Positions 1 through 7,688 of a stretch of 58,894 bases of DNA are shown here, piece after piece. The stretch lies in the NCBI GenBank assembly GCA_050692555.1, contig JBOGVS010000018.1:1-58894 (forward strand), in the 5' to 3' direction. The position numbers were made by a program, and so were the translations under genes. The notes under the pieces are model-generated. The model saw only the letters and a program-made list of their open reading frames with translations. It made no database searches and was not told where the DNA came from. The DNA comes from DAITPV01 sp050692555 (GTDB lineage Bacteria; Actinomycetota; UBA4738; CALAEC01). The stretch's first letter is position 1. Every line of letters starts with the position of its first letter.

Positions 1-577
1 CCGCCACGGTCTCGTAATCATTCGATGAAACGGATTGAACGGGCATTTGGTAGTCGCGGACGCTTCGGAGTCGATTCAGACGCTCGTAGAACTCTTCGTA
101 GTTAGGGTGATCGAATCCAATGCCTAGAGGCTTGAGAAGGGAAGCGAATTGCGCATCGTCTGCCAGAACGCTGCCAACGGGGATGAGGAACGGGTCTCTT
201 CGTTGCACTGCACTCGGCAGCAGGAACTCTTCGACCCGGATGTCAAATCGAACATCCGGCACCCGTATTCCTGGACCAGCGGCCTCTGGCCGGTATACCC
301 AGGCGAGACTCGTCAAACGCTGTTGGCCGTCGAGAAGTACGCCGGGCTTTCCATATTGTGGCGTGCTTTGGATGACGGCAGCAGTCTTGACCGGAAAATC
401 AAGGTCGGTGTCCCAGATAAGAAGGGAGCCGACAGGATAATCTCGATACAGGGAATCGAGCAGTCGTGGGATCTGTGTGCGTTTCCAGACATAGCCCCTC
501 TGTATCGAAGGTATCTGGAGTTCGCCGCCTAATAGCTTCTTAACCTGCTTGATGAGTTCCTCGGTGCCAACCCCCAT
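1..577 (-). CDS. DUF262 / GmrSD N-terminal-like protein, cut by window edge
   Basis: The reverse strand reads open from an ATG at 577 to base 1, giving 192 residues without a stop, so the C-terminus lies outside the window. An AGGAGAT ribosome site sits about 7 nt before the ATG. The protein opens MGVGTEELIKQVKKLLGGE, then has an IPSIQRGYVWKR segment (residues 23-34), SLYRDYPVGSLLIW, and LLDGQQRLTSL near residues 81-91. The QR-x-YVW and DGQQR motifs are the nucleotide-binding signature of DUF262, the ParB-like N-terminal domain of GmrSD-type type IV restriction proteins and many orphan defence genes. Whether a nuclease domain (DUF1524, HNH-like) follows cannot be seen. It starts 15 nt after the stop of the acyl-CoA synthetase remnant. 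Confidence 0.85.
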   Translation of the reverse strand, partial: MGVGTEELIKQVKKLLGGELQIPSIQRGYVWKRTQIPRLLDSLYRDYPVGSLLIWDTDLDFPVKTAAVIQSTPQYGKPGVLLDGQQRLTSLAWVYRPEAAGPGIRVPDVRFDIRVEEFLLPSAVQRRDPFLIPVGSVLADDAQFASLLKPLGIGFDHPNYEEFYERLNRLRSVRDYQMPVQSVSSNDYETVA

Positions 578-592
578 GCGGATCTCCTATTC

Positions 593-833
593 CTATGCTG
601 TCGGGAACGTCGGGTCCCCGAAATGAGCGCGGAGCTCCTCGTTGGAAATCTTGACTACGCTCCTCTGGGGGATCTCTTCCAGGAACACCACGTCGTCGGG
701 GAGCCACCAGTTTCCCCGTCGTAGGCGTGGTACCCCTCGTCGGTGGGGATTCACAGTGCGGCGGGAAGTACGTCGCGATCCATTTGGGCACTTGAGTCAG
801 AGTGCGTGGATAGTCCTTCATCAGCCCTTGCAT
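593..833 (-). pseudogene. Acyl-CoA synthetase remnant, internally deleted
   Basis: This 241-bp remnant joins the two ends of an AMP-forming acyl-CoA synthetase. From the ATG at 833 it reads MQGLMKDYPRTLTQ..ATYFP, matching the N-terminus of the intact gene at 18961-20586 (MQGLMMDYPLTLTR..ATYFP). A shifted frame then gives DEGYHAY, as in the intact EGYHAY. After a further shift the last 38 codons give WWLPDDVVFLEEIPQ and RAHFGDPTFPTA, matching the intact C-terminus (WWFPDDVVFIEEIP, RARFGDYKLPTG). About 460 internal codons are missing, including the AMP-binding motif, so no enzyme can be made. The 5' leader (834-903) also resembles the leader of the intact gene (20587-20654). Confidence 0.85.
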
Positions 834-903
834 CGGGCACCTCCTGGGGGCGGGCGTCCCGCCCATTCTGCCGCCTGAGCAGGTGCGGAGGGAAATCGCG
901 GAA
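834..903. repeat. Duplicated 5' leader of acyl-CoA synthetase, copy 1
   Basis: This leader matches 20587-20654, the leader of the intact acyl-CoA synthetase, with a few mismatches and small indels. Shared blocks include gcacctcctgggg, attctgccgcc and gcagg followed by ggagggaaatcg. Similarity fades just beyond. It marks one edge of the duplicated segment whose coding part is now the remnant at 593-833. GCACCTCCT on the plus strand reads as AGGAGGTGC on the gene strand, the ribosome site of both copies. Confidence 0.75.
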
Positions 904-942
904 AACGTCAACCTAGCCTTCCACTACCTCGGCCGCCACGGG

Positions 943-948
943 TAGCCT
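943..948 (+). promoter_or_regulatory. -10 box (TAGCCT) for leaderless start
   Basis: TAGCCT lies 6 nt before the GTG at 955. No ribosome site precedes that GTG. Spacing this short implies transcription starting at or next to the start codon, as in actinobacterial leaderless mRNAs. Confidence 0.5.
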
Positions 949-954
949 CATCAA

Positions 955-3900
955 GTGGTGATCTGCGAGCGGTGCGGGACAGAGAATCCTGACTCTGCCC
1001 GGTTCTGCCAGTCGTGCGCCGGCCCGCTCACCGACGCCTCGGACGAGGCAGTGAGATCGCGGAAGATCGTCACTTTTGTATTCACCGATGTGGTCGGATC
1101 GACCTCGCTGGGAGAGCGGCTCGATCCCGAGCTCCTTCGGCAGGTGATGACCAACTACTTCGAACGGATGGGGGCCGTACTCGAACGGCACGGGGGAAAC
1201 GTCGAGAAGTACATCGGGGACGCCATCGTGGCCGTGTTCGGGATCCCCGAGCTGCGGGAGGATGACGCCCTCCGGGGGGTCCGGGCAGCCTCCGAGATGC
1301 GGACCGCTCTCGACGAACTCAACCGGGAGCTCGAGGACCGGCATGGTGTCCGGATCGAGGCTCGGACCGGGGTAAACACCGGCGAGGTCCTAGCGGAGGA
1401 GACCCGCCCCGACGCTCCACTCACCTCGGACGCGGGGAACCTCGCAGCCCGGCTGGAGCAGGCGGCCGCCTCCGGCGAGATCCTGATCGGCGACTCCACA
1501 TACCGGCTGGTCCGAGACGCGGTCCAGGTCGAGTCAGCTGGGCCCTTCGAACTCAAGGGCAAGGCCGCTCCGCAGGCCGCCTGGCGGCTCATCGAGGTCT
1601 CGGCTGAAGGGCCGGGTATCGCAAGGCGCCTCGACTCGCCAATCGTCGGGCGCAATCGAGAGCTGTCTCTCCTGCGAGAGGCATTTGAACACTCAACGGG
1701 GGAAGCCTCATGCCGCCTGGTCACCGTCATCGGCACGCCGGGCGTCGGGAAGTCGAGACTGTCGGCGGAGTTCATCACCTGGCTAAGGGGCCGGGCCACC
1801 ATCCTCCAGGGACGGTGCCTCCCATACGGGGATGGGATCACCTACTGGCCGGTGGCCGAGGTGGTCCGCGAGGCGGCCGCCATCACCGAGCAGGATGCAC
1901 CCGACGACGCCATGGACAAGATCGCCTCTTTGTGCGGCGAGCACGAGGAGACGGCAACCATCGCGGAGCGGCTGGCCTCCGTCCTCGGCCTGACCGAGAC
2001 GACCGCACCGGCGCAGGAGACGTTCTGGGCGGTGCGCCGGCTCCTCGAGGCCATGGCCGGGCGCGAACCCCTAGCGGTCGTATTCGATGACATCCACTGG
2101 GGCGAGGCCACCTTCCTGGACCTGGTCGAGTACCTGGCCGGGTGGAGCACCGGAGCGCCCATCCTCCTCCTGTGCCTGGCCCGCCCCGACCTCATGGACA
2201 CCCGGCCCATGTGGGGCGCCGGCGTCACCGACGCCGCCTCGATCCGGCTCGACCCCCTCACCGAGGAGGACAGCGAGCGGCTGATCGGCAACCTCCTGGG
2301 CCCGGCGCCGCTCGACGAGGAAGTCGGAACCCGGATCCGCCAAGCAGCGGAGGGCAACCCCCTGTTCGTGGAGGAGATCCTCCGGATGCTCGTCGACGAC
2401 GGGCTCCTCCGCCGCGACGACGGGCGGTGGACCGCAGCCGGCGACCTCTCGGCGATCGCCATCCCCCCGACGATCAACGCCCTCCTGTCCGCCCGGCTGG
2501 AACGCCTCCCTCGCGAGGAGCGAGCGGTGATCCAGCGGGCCTCGGTGGTGGGGAAGGTGTTCTGGTGGGGGGCGGTGGCCGAGCTCTCACCCGCCCCCGA
2601 GCAGGCGGCCGTGGGCGGCCACCTTCAGGCCCTGGTCCGCAAGGAGTTGGTCCGCCCCGACCGCTCCCGGTTCTCCGGCGAGGACGCCTTTCGGTTCAGC
2701 CACATCCTCATCCGCGACGCCGCGTACGCGGGGACCACCAAGGAGCTCCGGGCCGAGTTGCACGAGCGGTTCGCGGGCTGGATCGAGCGCCGGGCGGCGG
2801 ACCACCTCACCGAGTTCGAGGAGATCCTCGGATACCACCTGGAGCAGGCCCACCGGTACCGAACGGAGCTGGGCATGGATGGGGAGGTCATCCCGCAACT
2901 GGCTGCCAGGTCCGCGAAGCACCTGGCCTCGGCAGGGACTCGAGCCCTGAAGCGCGTCGACATCCAGGCCGCCATCAACCTACTCTCGCGGGCCACCGCC
3001 CTCATGGAGGAGGGCGACCCCGATCGCGTCGAGCTCCTGGTCGACCTGGTCGAGGCCCTCACCGAGAGCGGACAGATGGACCGGGCCCGGGAGGTCATCG
3101 AGGAGGCTTCCAGGGAAGCCGAGGCGCTGGGCGACGAACGCCTGGCCGCGCACGTGGTGATGGGCCGGTGGTACATCAGGGCCAACGAGGGGCCAGGCGA
3201 GTTCGAGCACGCGGAGCGGGACGGTCTCCAGGCCAGCGAGGTGTTCGCGCATCATGGCGACGACCGGGGGCTGGCCCGGGCGTGGCACCTGGTCGGCGTG
3301 GCGAGATGGTGGGCCGGGCGGGCAGGCGATTCCGAGGAGGCCCTGGAGCGGGCCCGCCAGCACGCTCGGGCCGCCGGAGACCCTCGGAGGGAGGCGGAGA
3401 GCCTCCTTACTCTCAGCGCGGTCCTGGCCCAGGGCCCCCGCCACGTTGACGACGCCGCCAGCCGGGCGGAGGCGTTCCTGGAGGAGTACGCGGGCGACCG
3501 GACCATCGAGGCGTACATGTCCCACGCCCTGGGCCACCTCCGAGCGTGGCAGGGACGCATCGATGAGGCCAGGACCCTCGCGCGGCGGTACCGCGACATC
3601 CTCCGGGAGAACGGCCAGGAGGCCAACTGGGCCGACTCCTCCGAGTGCGAGGGTGACGTCCTCCTGATGGCCGGCGACGTCGAGGGGGCGATCCGGCTCA
3701 TGGAGGAGGGCCAGCGCCGGTACGAGGAGCTGAACATCACCGACACCACGATCCTTCCGTTTCTGGCCAACGCGCTGGTCACCGCGGGTCGGTGGGAGGA
3801 GGCCGAAGCTCCCGCCCTTCGGTCCATCGAGGGAGGTCATCCCCTGTGGAGGACGCTGGGCATGACCACCCTGGGAAGGATCCGTGCTCGACAAAGCAAA

Positions 3901-4137
3901 GGCGAGGAGGCCGAACGTCTGGCTCGCGAGGCACTAGACGCAGCCCGGGCCTCCGACTACCCGCTCTGGAAGGGTCGCGCAGCCCTGGGCCTGGCCGAGA
4001 TCCTGGAAGTGCTCGGCAGGAACGGTGAGGTCACCTCCCTCCGTGAGTACGCCTTGCGAGAGTTCGAGCAGAAGGGCGCCAAGGTCTGGGCCGACCAGGC
4101 CCGCTCCCTCCTGGAACCCAAACGGCGGGACCCCTGA
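955..4137 (+). CDS. Zinc-ribbon/class III cyclase/AAA ATPase/TPR regulator
   Basis: This 1060-residue protein starts with a zinc ribbon (CERC and CQSC, residues 4-21). A class III nucleotide cyclase domain follows (about 36-220), with FTDVVGST carrying metal-binding Asp45, EKYIGDA carrying the adenine-type Lys and Asp89, and NLAARLEQAA carrying the transition-state Asn/Arg pair. The cyclase therefore looks intact. Next is an ATPase domain with P-loop GTPGVGKS (from about 260) and Walker B LAVVFDDIHW, then a long helical TPR-like C-terminus. Families with this layout couple signal sensing to cAMP synthesis or act as STAND-type regulators. The ligand is unknown. Two adjacent GTG codons (955, 958) could both serve as starts. 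Confidence 0.9.
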   Translation: MVICERCGTENPDSARFCQSCAGPLTDASDEAVRSRKIVTFVFTDVVGSTSLGERLDPELLRQVMTNYFERMGAVLERHGGNVEKYIGDAIVAVFGIPELREDDALRGVRAASEMRTALDELNRELEDRHGVRIEARTGVNTGEVLAEETRPDAPLTSDAGNLAARLEQAAASGEILIGDSTYRLVRDAVQVESAGPFELKGKAAPQAAWRLIEVSAEGPGIARRLDSPIVGRNRELSLLREAFEHSTGEASCRLVTVIGTPGVGKSRLSAEFITWLRGRATILQGRCLPYGDGITYWPVAEVVREAAAITEQDAPDDAMDKIASLCGEHEETATIAERLASVLGLTETTAPAQETFWAVRRLLEAMAGREPLAVVFDDIHWGEATFLDLVEYLAGWSTGAPILLLCLARPDLMDTRPMWGAGVTDAASIRLDPLTEEDSERLIGNLLGPAPLDEEVGTRIRQAAEGNPLFVEEILRMLVDDGLLRRDDGRWTAAGDLSAIAIPPTINALLSARLERLPREERAVIQRASVVGKVFWWGAVAELSPAPEQAAVGGHLQALVRKELVRPDRSRFSGEDAFRFSHILIRDAAYAGTTKELRAELHERFAGWIERRAADHLTEFEEILGYHLEQAHRYRTELGMDGEVIPQLAARSAKHLASAGTRALKRVDIQAAINLLSRATALMEEGDPDRVELLVDLVEALTESGQMDRAREVIEEASREAEALGDERLAAHVVMGRWYIRANEGPGEFEHAERDGLQASEVFAHHGDDRGLARAWHLVGVARWWAGRAGDSEEALERARQHARAAGDPRREAESLLTLSAVLAQGPRHVDDAASRAEAFLEEYAGDRTIEAYMSHALGHLRAWQGRIDEARTLARRYRDILRENGQEANWADSSECEGDVLLMAGDVEGAIRLMEEGQRRYEELNITDTTILPFLANALVTAGRWEEAEAPALRSIEGGHPLWRTLGMTTLGRIRARQSKGEEAERLAREALDAARASDYPLWKGRAALGLAEILEVLGRNGEVTSLREYALREFEQKGAKVWADQARSLLEPKRRDP

Positions 4138-4205
4138 GGTCCGGCCGGGCGCACGCCGCTTGCAACGCCCCCGACCCTGCCGGGTCTTCGGTTCGCGCTC
4201 GCCCG

Positions 4206-4211
4206 TATGAT
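4206..4211 (+). promoter_or_regulatory. -10 box (TATGAT) upstream of dCTP deaminase gene
   Basis: TATGAT sits 29 nt before the TTG at 4241 in the short gap after the cyclase gene. No convincing -35 hexamer is visible. Confidence 0.4.
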
Positions 4212-4240
4212 GGGCCCCCGGGAGAACGCGGAGCCCCATC

Positions 4241-5494
4241 TTGAGCCAGGATCAGACGGGCATCGACATGCGCGAAGCACTCGGCCTCTCGGCGGGCGCT
4301 CGGGGGGTGCTGCCCAGCCAGGCCCTGCGGCGAGCTGTGGACCAAGGGATCATCGGAGCCGGGGACTTCAAGATCTCCGAACGCAGCATCCAGCCCGCGA
4401 GCATCGACCTTCGGTTGGGAGAGACCGTCTATCGCATCCGCTCCAGCTTCCTCCCCGACGATGAGCCCGTCGAGGTCAAGCTCAAGGAACTCGTCGTGGA
4501 CGAGTTCAGCATCCACACCGAGAGCAGGGTGCTCGAGCCGAACACGCCGTATCTCATCCCGCTGATCGAGGAGCTGCGCCTTCCACCCGACGTCCGGGGC
4601 AAGGCCAACCCGAAGAGCTCCACCGGGCGGCTCGACGTGTTCACTCGGGTGATCACCGACCACAGCTTCCGATTCGATGAGATCCGTTCCGGCTACACTG
4701 GCCCCCTCTACCTGGAGGTGGTCCCTCTCTCCTTCACCGTGAAGGTCAAGGAGGGGCTCGCCCTCAATCAGCTGCGACTTTCGATCGGCGGCTCTGTCCT
4801 GTCGGATGAGGAGCTCCTCCAGGTCCATCAGAGCGAGCCGCTCCTCTATCGCGGGTCAGAGCCGGTTCGTGGGCCCCGATTCGCCACCGCGAACGGGCTG
4901 TTCCTCGGCCTGGATCTGCACGGCGACGAATCCGGCCGGGTCGGATATCGAGCGAAGAAGTACGCGCCACCGATCGACATGGCCCAAACGTCCGCCTACG
5001 GCTGGGAGAGGTACTGGACGCCTGTGCAGCGGGAGGAAGGCGACAGGATCATCCTGGAACCAGACGCGTTCTATCTCCTGCTGTCGGAGGAGGCCGTTCG
5101 TATCCCGCCCGGCTACGCGGCAGAGATGGCGGCCTACGACCCCACCAGCGGCGAGCTCCGGACTCATTACGCGGGATTCTTCGACCCCGGATTCGGATTC
5201 GACCCCTCGGGCGGCTTCTTCGGGTCACGAGCGGCGCTCGAGGTGCGGGCCCACGACGTCCCATTCATGATCGAGCACGGTCAGCGGGTGTGCAAGCTGA
5301 CGTTCGAACGGATGGCCGAGGAGCCGGACCTCCTGTACGGAGCGAAGATCGGCTCCTCGTACCAGGGGCAGCTCGACACGCTCGGCAAGCACTTCAGGCG
5401 CCCGGCTGAGCCCGGCGCCGAGGACGCCTCCCGCGCGCGGCAGGTATCCGAGGGGCCGAGCCTTTTCGATGACCTGGCGAACCCTGAAGAGTAG
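4241..5494 (+). CDS. dcd: Two-domain 2'-deoxycytidine 5'-triphosphate deaminase
   Basis: The product (417 residues from TTG, or 408 from an internal ATG at 4268) matches the double-domain DCD family, which has two dUTPase-like folds in tandem. Such enzymes deaminate dCTP to dUTP, feeding thymidylate synthesis. Seen here: QPASIDLRLG near residue 50, the KANPKSSTGRLD loop holding the catalytic-type Ser-Ser-x-x-Arg, and YTGPLYLEV with the conserved Glu. The second half repeats the fold (GFGFDPSGGFFGSRAALEV, then IEHGQRVCKLTFERM). The TTG start is supported only by the upstream TATGAT box. The ATG at 4268 is equally possible and loses no conserved part. Confidence 0.85.
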   Translation: MSQDQTGIDMREALGLSAGARGVLPSQALRRAVDQGIIGAGDFKISERSIQPASIDLRLGETVYRIRSSFLPDDEPVEVKLKELVVDEFSIHTESRVLEPNTPYLIPLIEELRLPPDVRGKANPKSSTGRLDVFTRVITDHSFRFDEIRSGYTGPLYLEVVPLSFTVKVKEGLALNQLRLSIGGSVLSDEELLQVHQSEPLLYRGSEPVRGPRFATANGLFLGLDLHGDESGRVGYRAKKYAPPIDMAQTSAYGWERYWTPVQREEGDRIILEPDAFYLLLSEEAVRIPPGYAAEMAAYDPTSGELRTHYAGFFDPGFGFDPSGGFFGSRAALEVRAHDVPFMIEHGQRVCKLTFERMAEEPDLLYGAKIGSSYQGQLDTLGKHFRRPAEPGAEDASRARQVSEGPSLFDDLANPEE

Positions 5495-5508
5495 GGCTTT
5501 CTGGGTCC

Positions 5509-5685
5509 GTGACCGGCGGCGAACCCGACCCCAAGGACTGTCAAGGGCCGGCCGATGTCGGGAAGGTCTTCCACGATGAAGAGGAAGACATCTGGTACGA
5601 GTGCGTCTTCGACCATCGTAGAGACGTTTACACCTGGACGATCCTCCCCCCTGGGGAGGCCGAGGAAGGGCGCCGCCGAAGTTAG
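5509..5685 (+). CDS. Small acidic/aromatic protein, unknown
   Basis: A 58-residue frame starts with GTG 14 nt after the deaminase gene. It reads VTGGEPDPKDCQGPADVGK, then an acidic patch (DEEED), then IWYECVFDHRRDVYTW and a charged tail. The aromatic-rich core and the fit in an otherwise empty gap suggest a real small gene, but no family is recognised. It would be co-transcribed with the deaminase and precedes the DUF3024 gene. Confidence 0.45.
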   Translation: MTGGEPDPKDCQGPADVGKVFHDEEEDIWYECVFDHRRDVYTWTILPPGEAEEGRRRS

Positions 5686-5702
5686 TCCGGCGAGTTCGGT
5701 CG

Positions 5703-5708
5703 TATCCT
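5703..5708 (+). promoter_or_regulatory. -10 box (TATCCT) for leaderless start
   Basis: TATCCT ends 7 nt before the GTG at 5716. No Shine-Dalgarno sequence is seen, consistent with a leaderless transcript for the DUF3024 gene. Confidence 0.5.
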
Positions 5709-5715
5709 CAAGAAC

Positions 5716-6066
5716 GTGACTATCCCGGAGCCGGTGAGGACATCGGCGGAGCGGGAGGTGCGGGAATTCTGCGAGCAGCGCATCCCCGCGCACATCCGCG
5801 ATCAGGTCCGTCTCGAGGTGGGCGTTCGAGGCAACGCCATCTCGATCTTCGAGCGGCGGCCTCCGTGGCGGCCAGACTTCGGCCCCGAGTGGTCACGCCT
5901 GAAGATCGCGCAGCTCCGCTACGACCCGAGCGCCCGAACGTGGACACTCTTCTGGGCAGACCGAAGGGGTAGGTGGCTCCCAGCCCCCGACGTCGGACCG
6001 GCGCCGCAGGTCACTCCGCTCCTTACCGAGATCGACCGAGACCCCACCGGCGCTTTCTGGGGTTGA
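5716..6066 (+). CDS. DUF3024-like protein
   Basis: This 116-residue protein has the layout I associate with DUF3024: an N-terminal helix with a CEQRIPAHIRDQV segment, RPPWRPDFGPEWSR, then IAQLRYDPSARTWTLFWADRRGRW. The Trp/Tyr-rich pattern ending in W-x-x-x-x-x-D-x-x-G-x-W is typical. The molecular role of the family is not established. It starts at GTG directly behind a TATCCT box. Confidence 0.7.
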   Translation: MTIPEPVRTSAEREVREFCEQRIPAHIRDQVRLEVGVRGNAISIFERRPPWRPDFGPEWSRLKIAQLRYDPSARTWTLFWADRRGRWLPAPDVGPAPQVTPLLTEIDRDPTGAFWG

Positions 6067-6110
6067 GGAGCCGGAAGGTTCCGCCGCCCTGCTGACCAGC
6101 GCGTTTCTGA

Positions 6111-6132
6111 TGTCAGAGGGGGCCGTTACGGT
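6111..6132 (+). promoter_or_regulatory. RecA-NDp-like (PafBC-type) promoter
   Basis: TGTCAGAG, exactly 8 bases, then TACGGT. The published actinobacterial DNA-damage promoter is TTGTCRGTG-N8-TAnnnT. This site matches except at one core position (A for T) and the first base. The -10 box ends 8 nt before the ATG at 6141, giving a leaderless start. Confidence 0.55.
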
Positions 6133-6140
6133 GCCCCTCC

Positions 6141-6962
6141 ATGCACGCCCACGAGCCTCGGAACCGCCGGGAGCGGCGTCATCCGCCCCGGCACCGTGAA
6201 GGACAGATCTTCTGCTGTGAGATGGACGAGCGGCGCGTCCCGAGCCTCGACCCTCTCTCCGCCGAGCTGCTCGGCAGTGCGCTGGTCGGAGATGTCTACT
6301 GGGACCGCGATCCNNNNNNNNNNNNNNNNNNNNNNNNNNNNNNNNNNNNNNNNNNNNNNNNNNNNNNNNNNNNNNNNNNNNNNNNNNNNNNNNNNNNNNN
6401 NNNNNNNNNNNNNCCCGGCACCGTGAAGGACAGATCTTCTGCTGTGAGATGGACGAGCGGCGCGTCCCGAGCCTCGACCCTCTCTCCGCCGAGCTGCTCG
6501 GCAGTGCGCTGGTCGGAGATGTCTACTGGGACCGCGATCCCCGCAGCCGGGGCGACAAGGCTGCCCAGCGGTTTGCCGCATCCTCGCTGGGCGGAAGCGA
6601 TCGGGCAGGCACGGGTAACGGAGGCGTGGCACGGCAGGGACATGGACCGCGACATGGAGGTCGTCGTGCTGACCTTCTCCTATCCCGGCGAGCCGCCTGG
6701 GATCGTCGTTGTGATCATGTACCTCACCCCCGAGCCATGGATCCATCACACCATGATCAGGCAAGAGGTCGAGCCGACCCTGGGGCGAATTCGAGCCGAC
6801 CGCGAGCTCGGAGTCATATCGGTGCCGGTGACCGAAGCGTTCGGGATCGTTCGCCGGGCCCTCGCGGGCGTCGATGCGATGCCCGATCCGCCGATCTCCA
6901 CCGACTTCGCCTGCGACCGAGCCTTTCTGACCGCCCTGCTCCGTCGCGGAGCGCCCGACTAG
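6141..6962 (+). CDS. Unknown protein split by scaffold gap and one-base frameshift
   Basis: Reading begins MHAHEPRNRRERRH and continues through VPSLDPLSAELLGSALVGD before the N run. The same 127 bases resume after the gap. Collapsing the duplicate and removing one C from the CCCC run near 6539-6542 joins GDVYWDRDP directly to AAGATRLPSGLPHPRW and on to MEVVVLTFSYPGEPPG, PEPWIHHTMIRQEVEPTLGRIR and the end at 6962. The inferred product is about 200 residues. No family is recognised. The reading frame that runs straight through the Ns is not real. Confidence 0.5.
   Translation: MHAHEPRNRRERRHPPRHREGQIFCCEMDERRVPSLDPLSAELLGSALVGDVYWDRDXXXXXXXXXXXXXXXXXXXXXXXXXXXXXXXXXXPGTVKDRSSAVRWTSGASRASTLSPPSCSAVRWSEMSTGTAIPAAGATRLPSGLPHPRWAEAIGQARVTEAWHGRDMDRDMEVVVLTFSYPGEPPGIVVVIMYLTPEPWIHHTMIRQEVEPTLGRIRADRELGVISVPVTEAFGIVRRALAGVDAMPDPPISTDFACDRAFLTALLRRGAPD
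6187..6313. repeat. 127-bp exact duplicate, left flank of gap
   Basis: Bases 6187-6313 are identical to 6414-6540. The two copies touch the N run on either side. Identical contig ends joined through a fixed N filler are typical of scaffolding, so the true sequence probably has one copy and no gap. Confidence 0.9.
6314..6413. other. Scaffold gap of 100 N
   Basis: Exactly 100 undetermined bases. The length is a scaffolder default rather than a measured size. Confidence 0.99.
6414..6540. repeat. 127-bp exact duplicate, right flank of gap
   Basis: Second copy of 6187-6313, starting at the first base after the N run. It ends within the C-rich stretch where the reading frame of the overlapping gene breaks. 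Confidence 0.9.
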
Positions 6963-7030
6963 ACCGATGTACCTTTCCAGTGCAGACCTGCGGCCGCTAC
7001 GGAGTCGAGAATCCGCACTCTTCCCCGCTT

Positions 7031-7564
7031 GTGTTAACGCCTCGCCGCAAACGTGAGGCACGGAGGTTCAAGCCCGACTCAGTTCGGTTGCTCCTGGTCG
7101 CCGAATCGCCGCCTTCAGCGAAAGACCGATACTTCTATTTCACGGATGTGACCACGCAGGACGGCTTGTGGGTGGAAACGATGAAGCATCTCTATCCGGA
7201 GGATTTCGGCCCGGTCGCAACCGAACGAACGAGGAAGAAAAGGTGGCTGGAGAGGCTTCAAGCCGATGGCATCTTCCTCATCGATGCCGTGAAGGAGCCC
7301 CTGGTCGGATCCCCCAATGCACGTGTGAGGATGATCAGGTCTCAGGCCAACGCTCTCGTATCCGAGATCCGTCGGCTAGAACCCACGGCGATCGTGCTGA
7401 TCAAGAGCACTGTCTGGGAAGCGCTGCGCGAGATCTTTGAGGACGAAGAACTGCCATTGCTCAACCGGGGTCCCATCCCATTCCCCGGCTCGGGGCAGCA
7501 GAAAGGGTTCCACGAGGAGATGGAACGCCTCGGCGTTCGAAGCTTCATTCGCTTCCACAAATAG
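7031..7564 (+). CDS. Unknown protein with ESPP motif
   Basis: A 177-residue protein from GTG 7031. The frame is open further upstream, but that part looks non-coding. After a basic N-terminus (PRRKREARRFKPD) comes RLLLVAESPPSAKDRYFYF, then a helical region (ERTRKKRWLERLQADGIFLID) and IVLIKSTVWEALREIF. A strand followed by ES-P-P near the start and I-K-S-T near the end loosely recall uracil-DNA-glycosylase-like folds, but that is a guess. No clear ribosome site. Confidence 0.6.
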   Translation: MLTPRRKREARRFKPDSVRLLLVAESPPSAKDRYFYFTDVTTQDGLWVETMKHLYPEDFGPVATERTRKKRWLERLQADGIFLIDAVKEPLVGSPNARVRMIRSQANALVSEIRRLEPTAIVLIKSTVWEALREIFEDEELPLLNRGPIPFPGSGQQKGFHEEMERLGVRSFIRFHK

Positions 7565-7623
7565 CAATGGCAGAGGACTCAATTTGGCTCCACCGCCTAA
7601 ACCCCCGCCTCTCCTAGCATTGA

Positions 7624-7645
7624 TGTCAGAGGGGGGTGCTACGTT
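7624..7645 (+). promoter_or_regulatory. RecA-NDp-like (PafBC-type) promoter
   Basis: TGTCAGAG, 8 bases, then TACGTT. It has the same core and exact spacing as the site at 6111. Transcription would start near 7652, a few bases before the ATG of the short leader frame at 7656. Confidence 0.55.
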
Positions 7646-7655
7646 CACGAGCGGA

Positions 7656-7688
7656 ATGGATTGGAACCATGAGCCCCATGAGCCATGA
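7656..7688 (+). other. Possible leader peptide MDWNHEPHEP
   Basis: A ten-codon frame whose TGA overlaps the ATG of the membrane-protein gene (ATGA at 7685-7688). It lies just behind the predicted transcription start. Translational coupling to the next gene is possible. Chance occurrence cannot be excluded. Confidence 0.35.

Noticed and set aside
1..532. Short forward frames at the left end
   Set aside because: They are shadows of the DUF262 gene on the reverse strand, whose motifs are clear.
6141..6962. A single 273-residue protein through the N run
   Set aside because: The Ns are a scaffold filler between duplicate ends, and the frame used after the gap is wrong until the C run is corrected.
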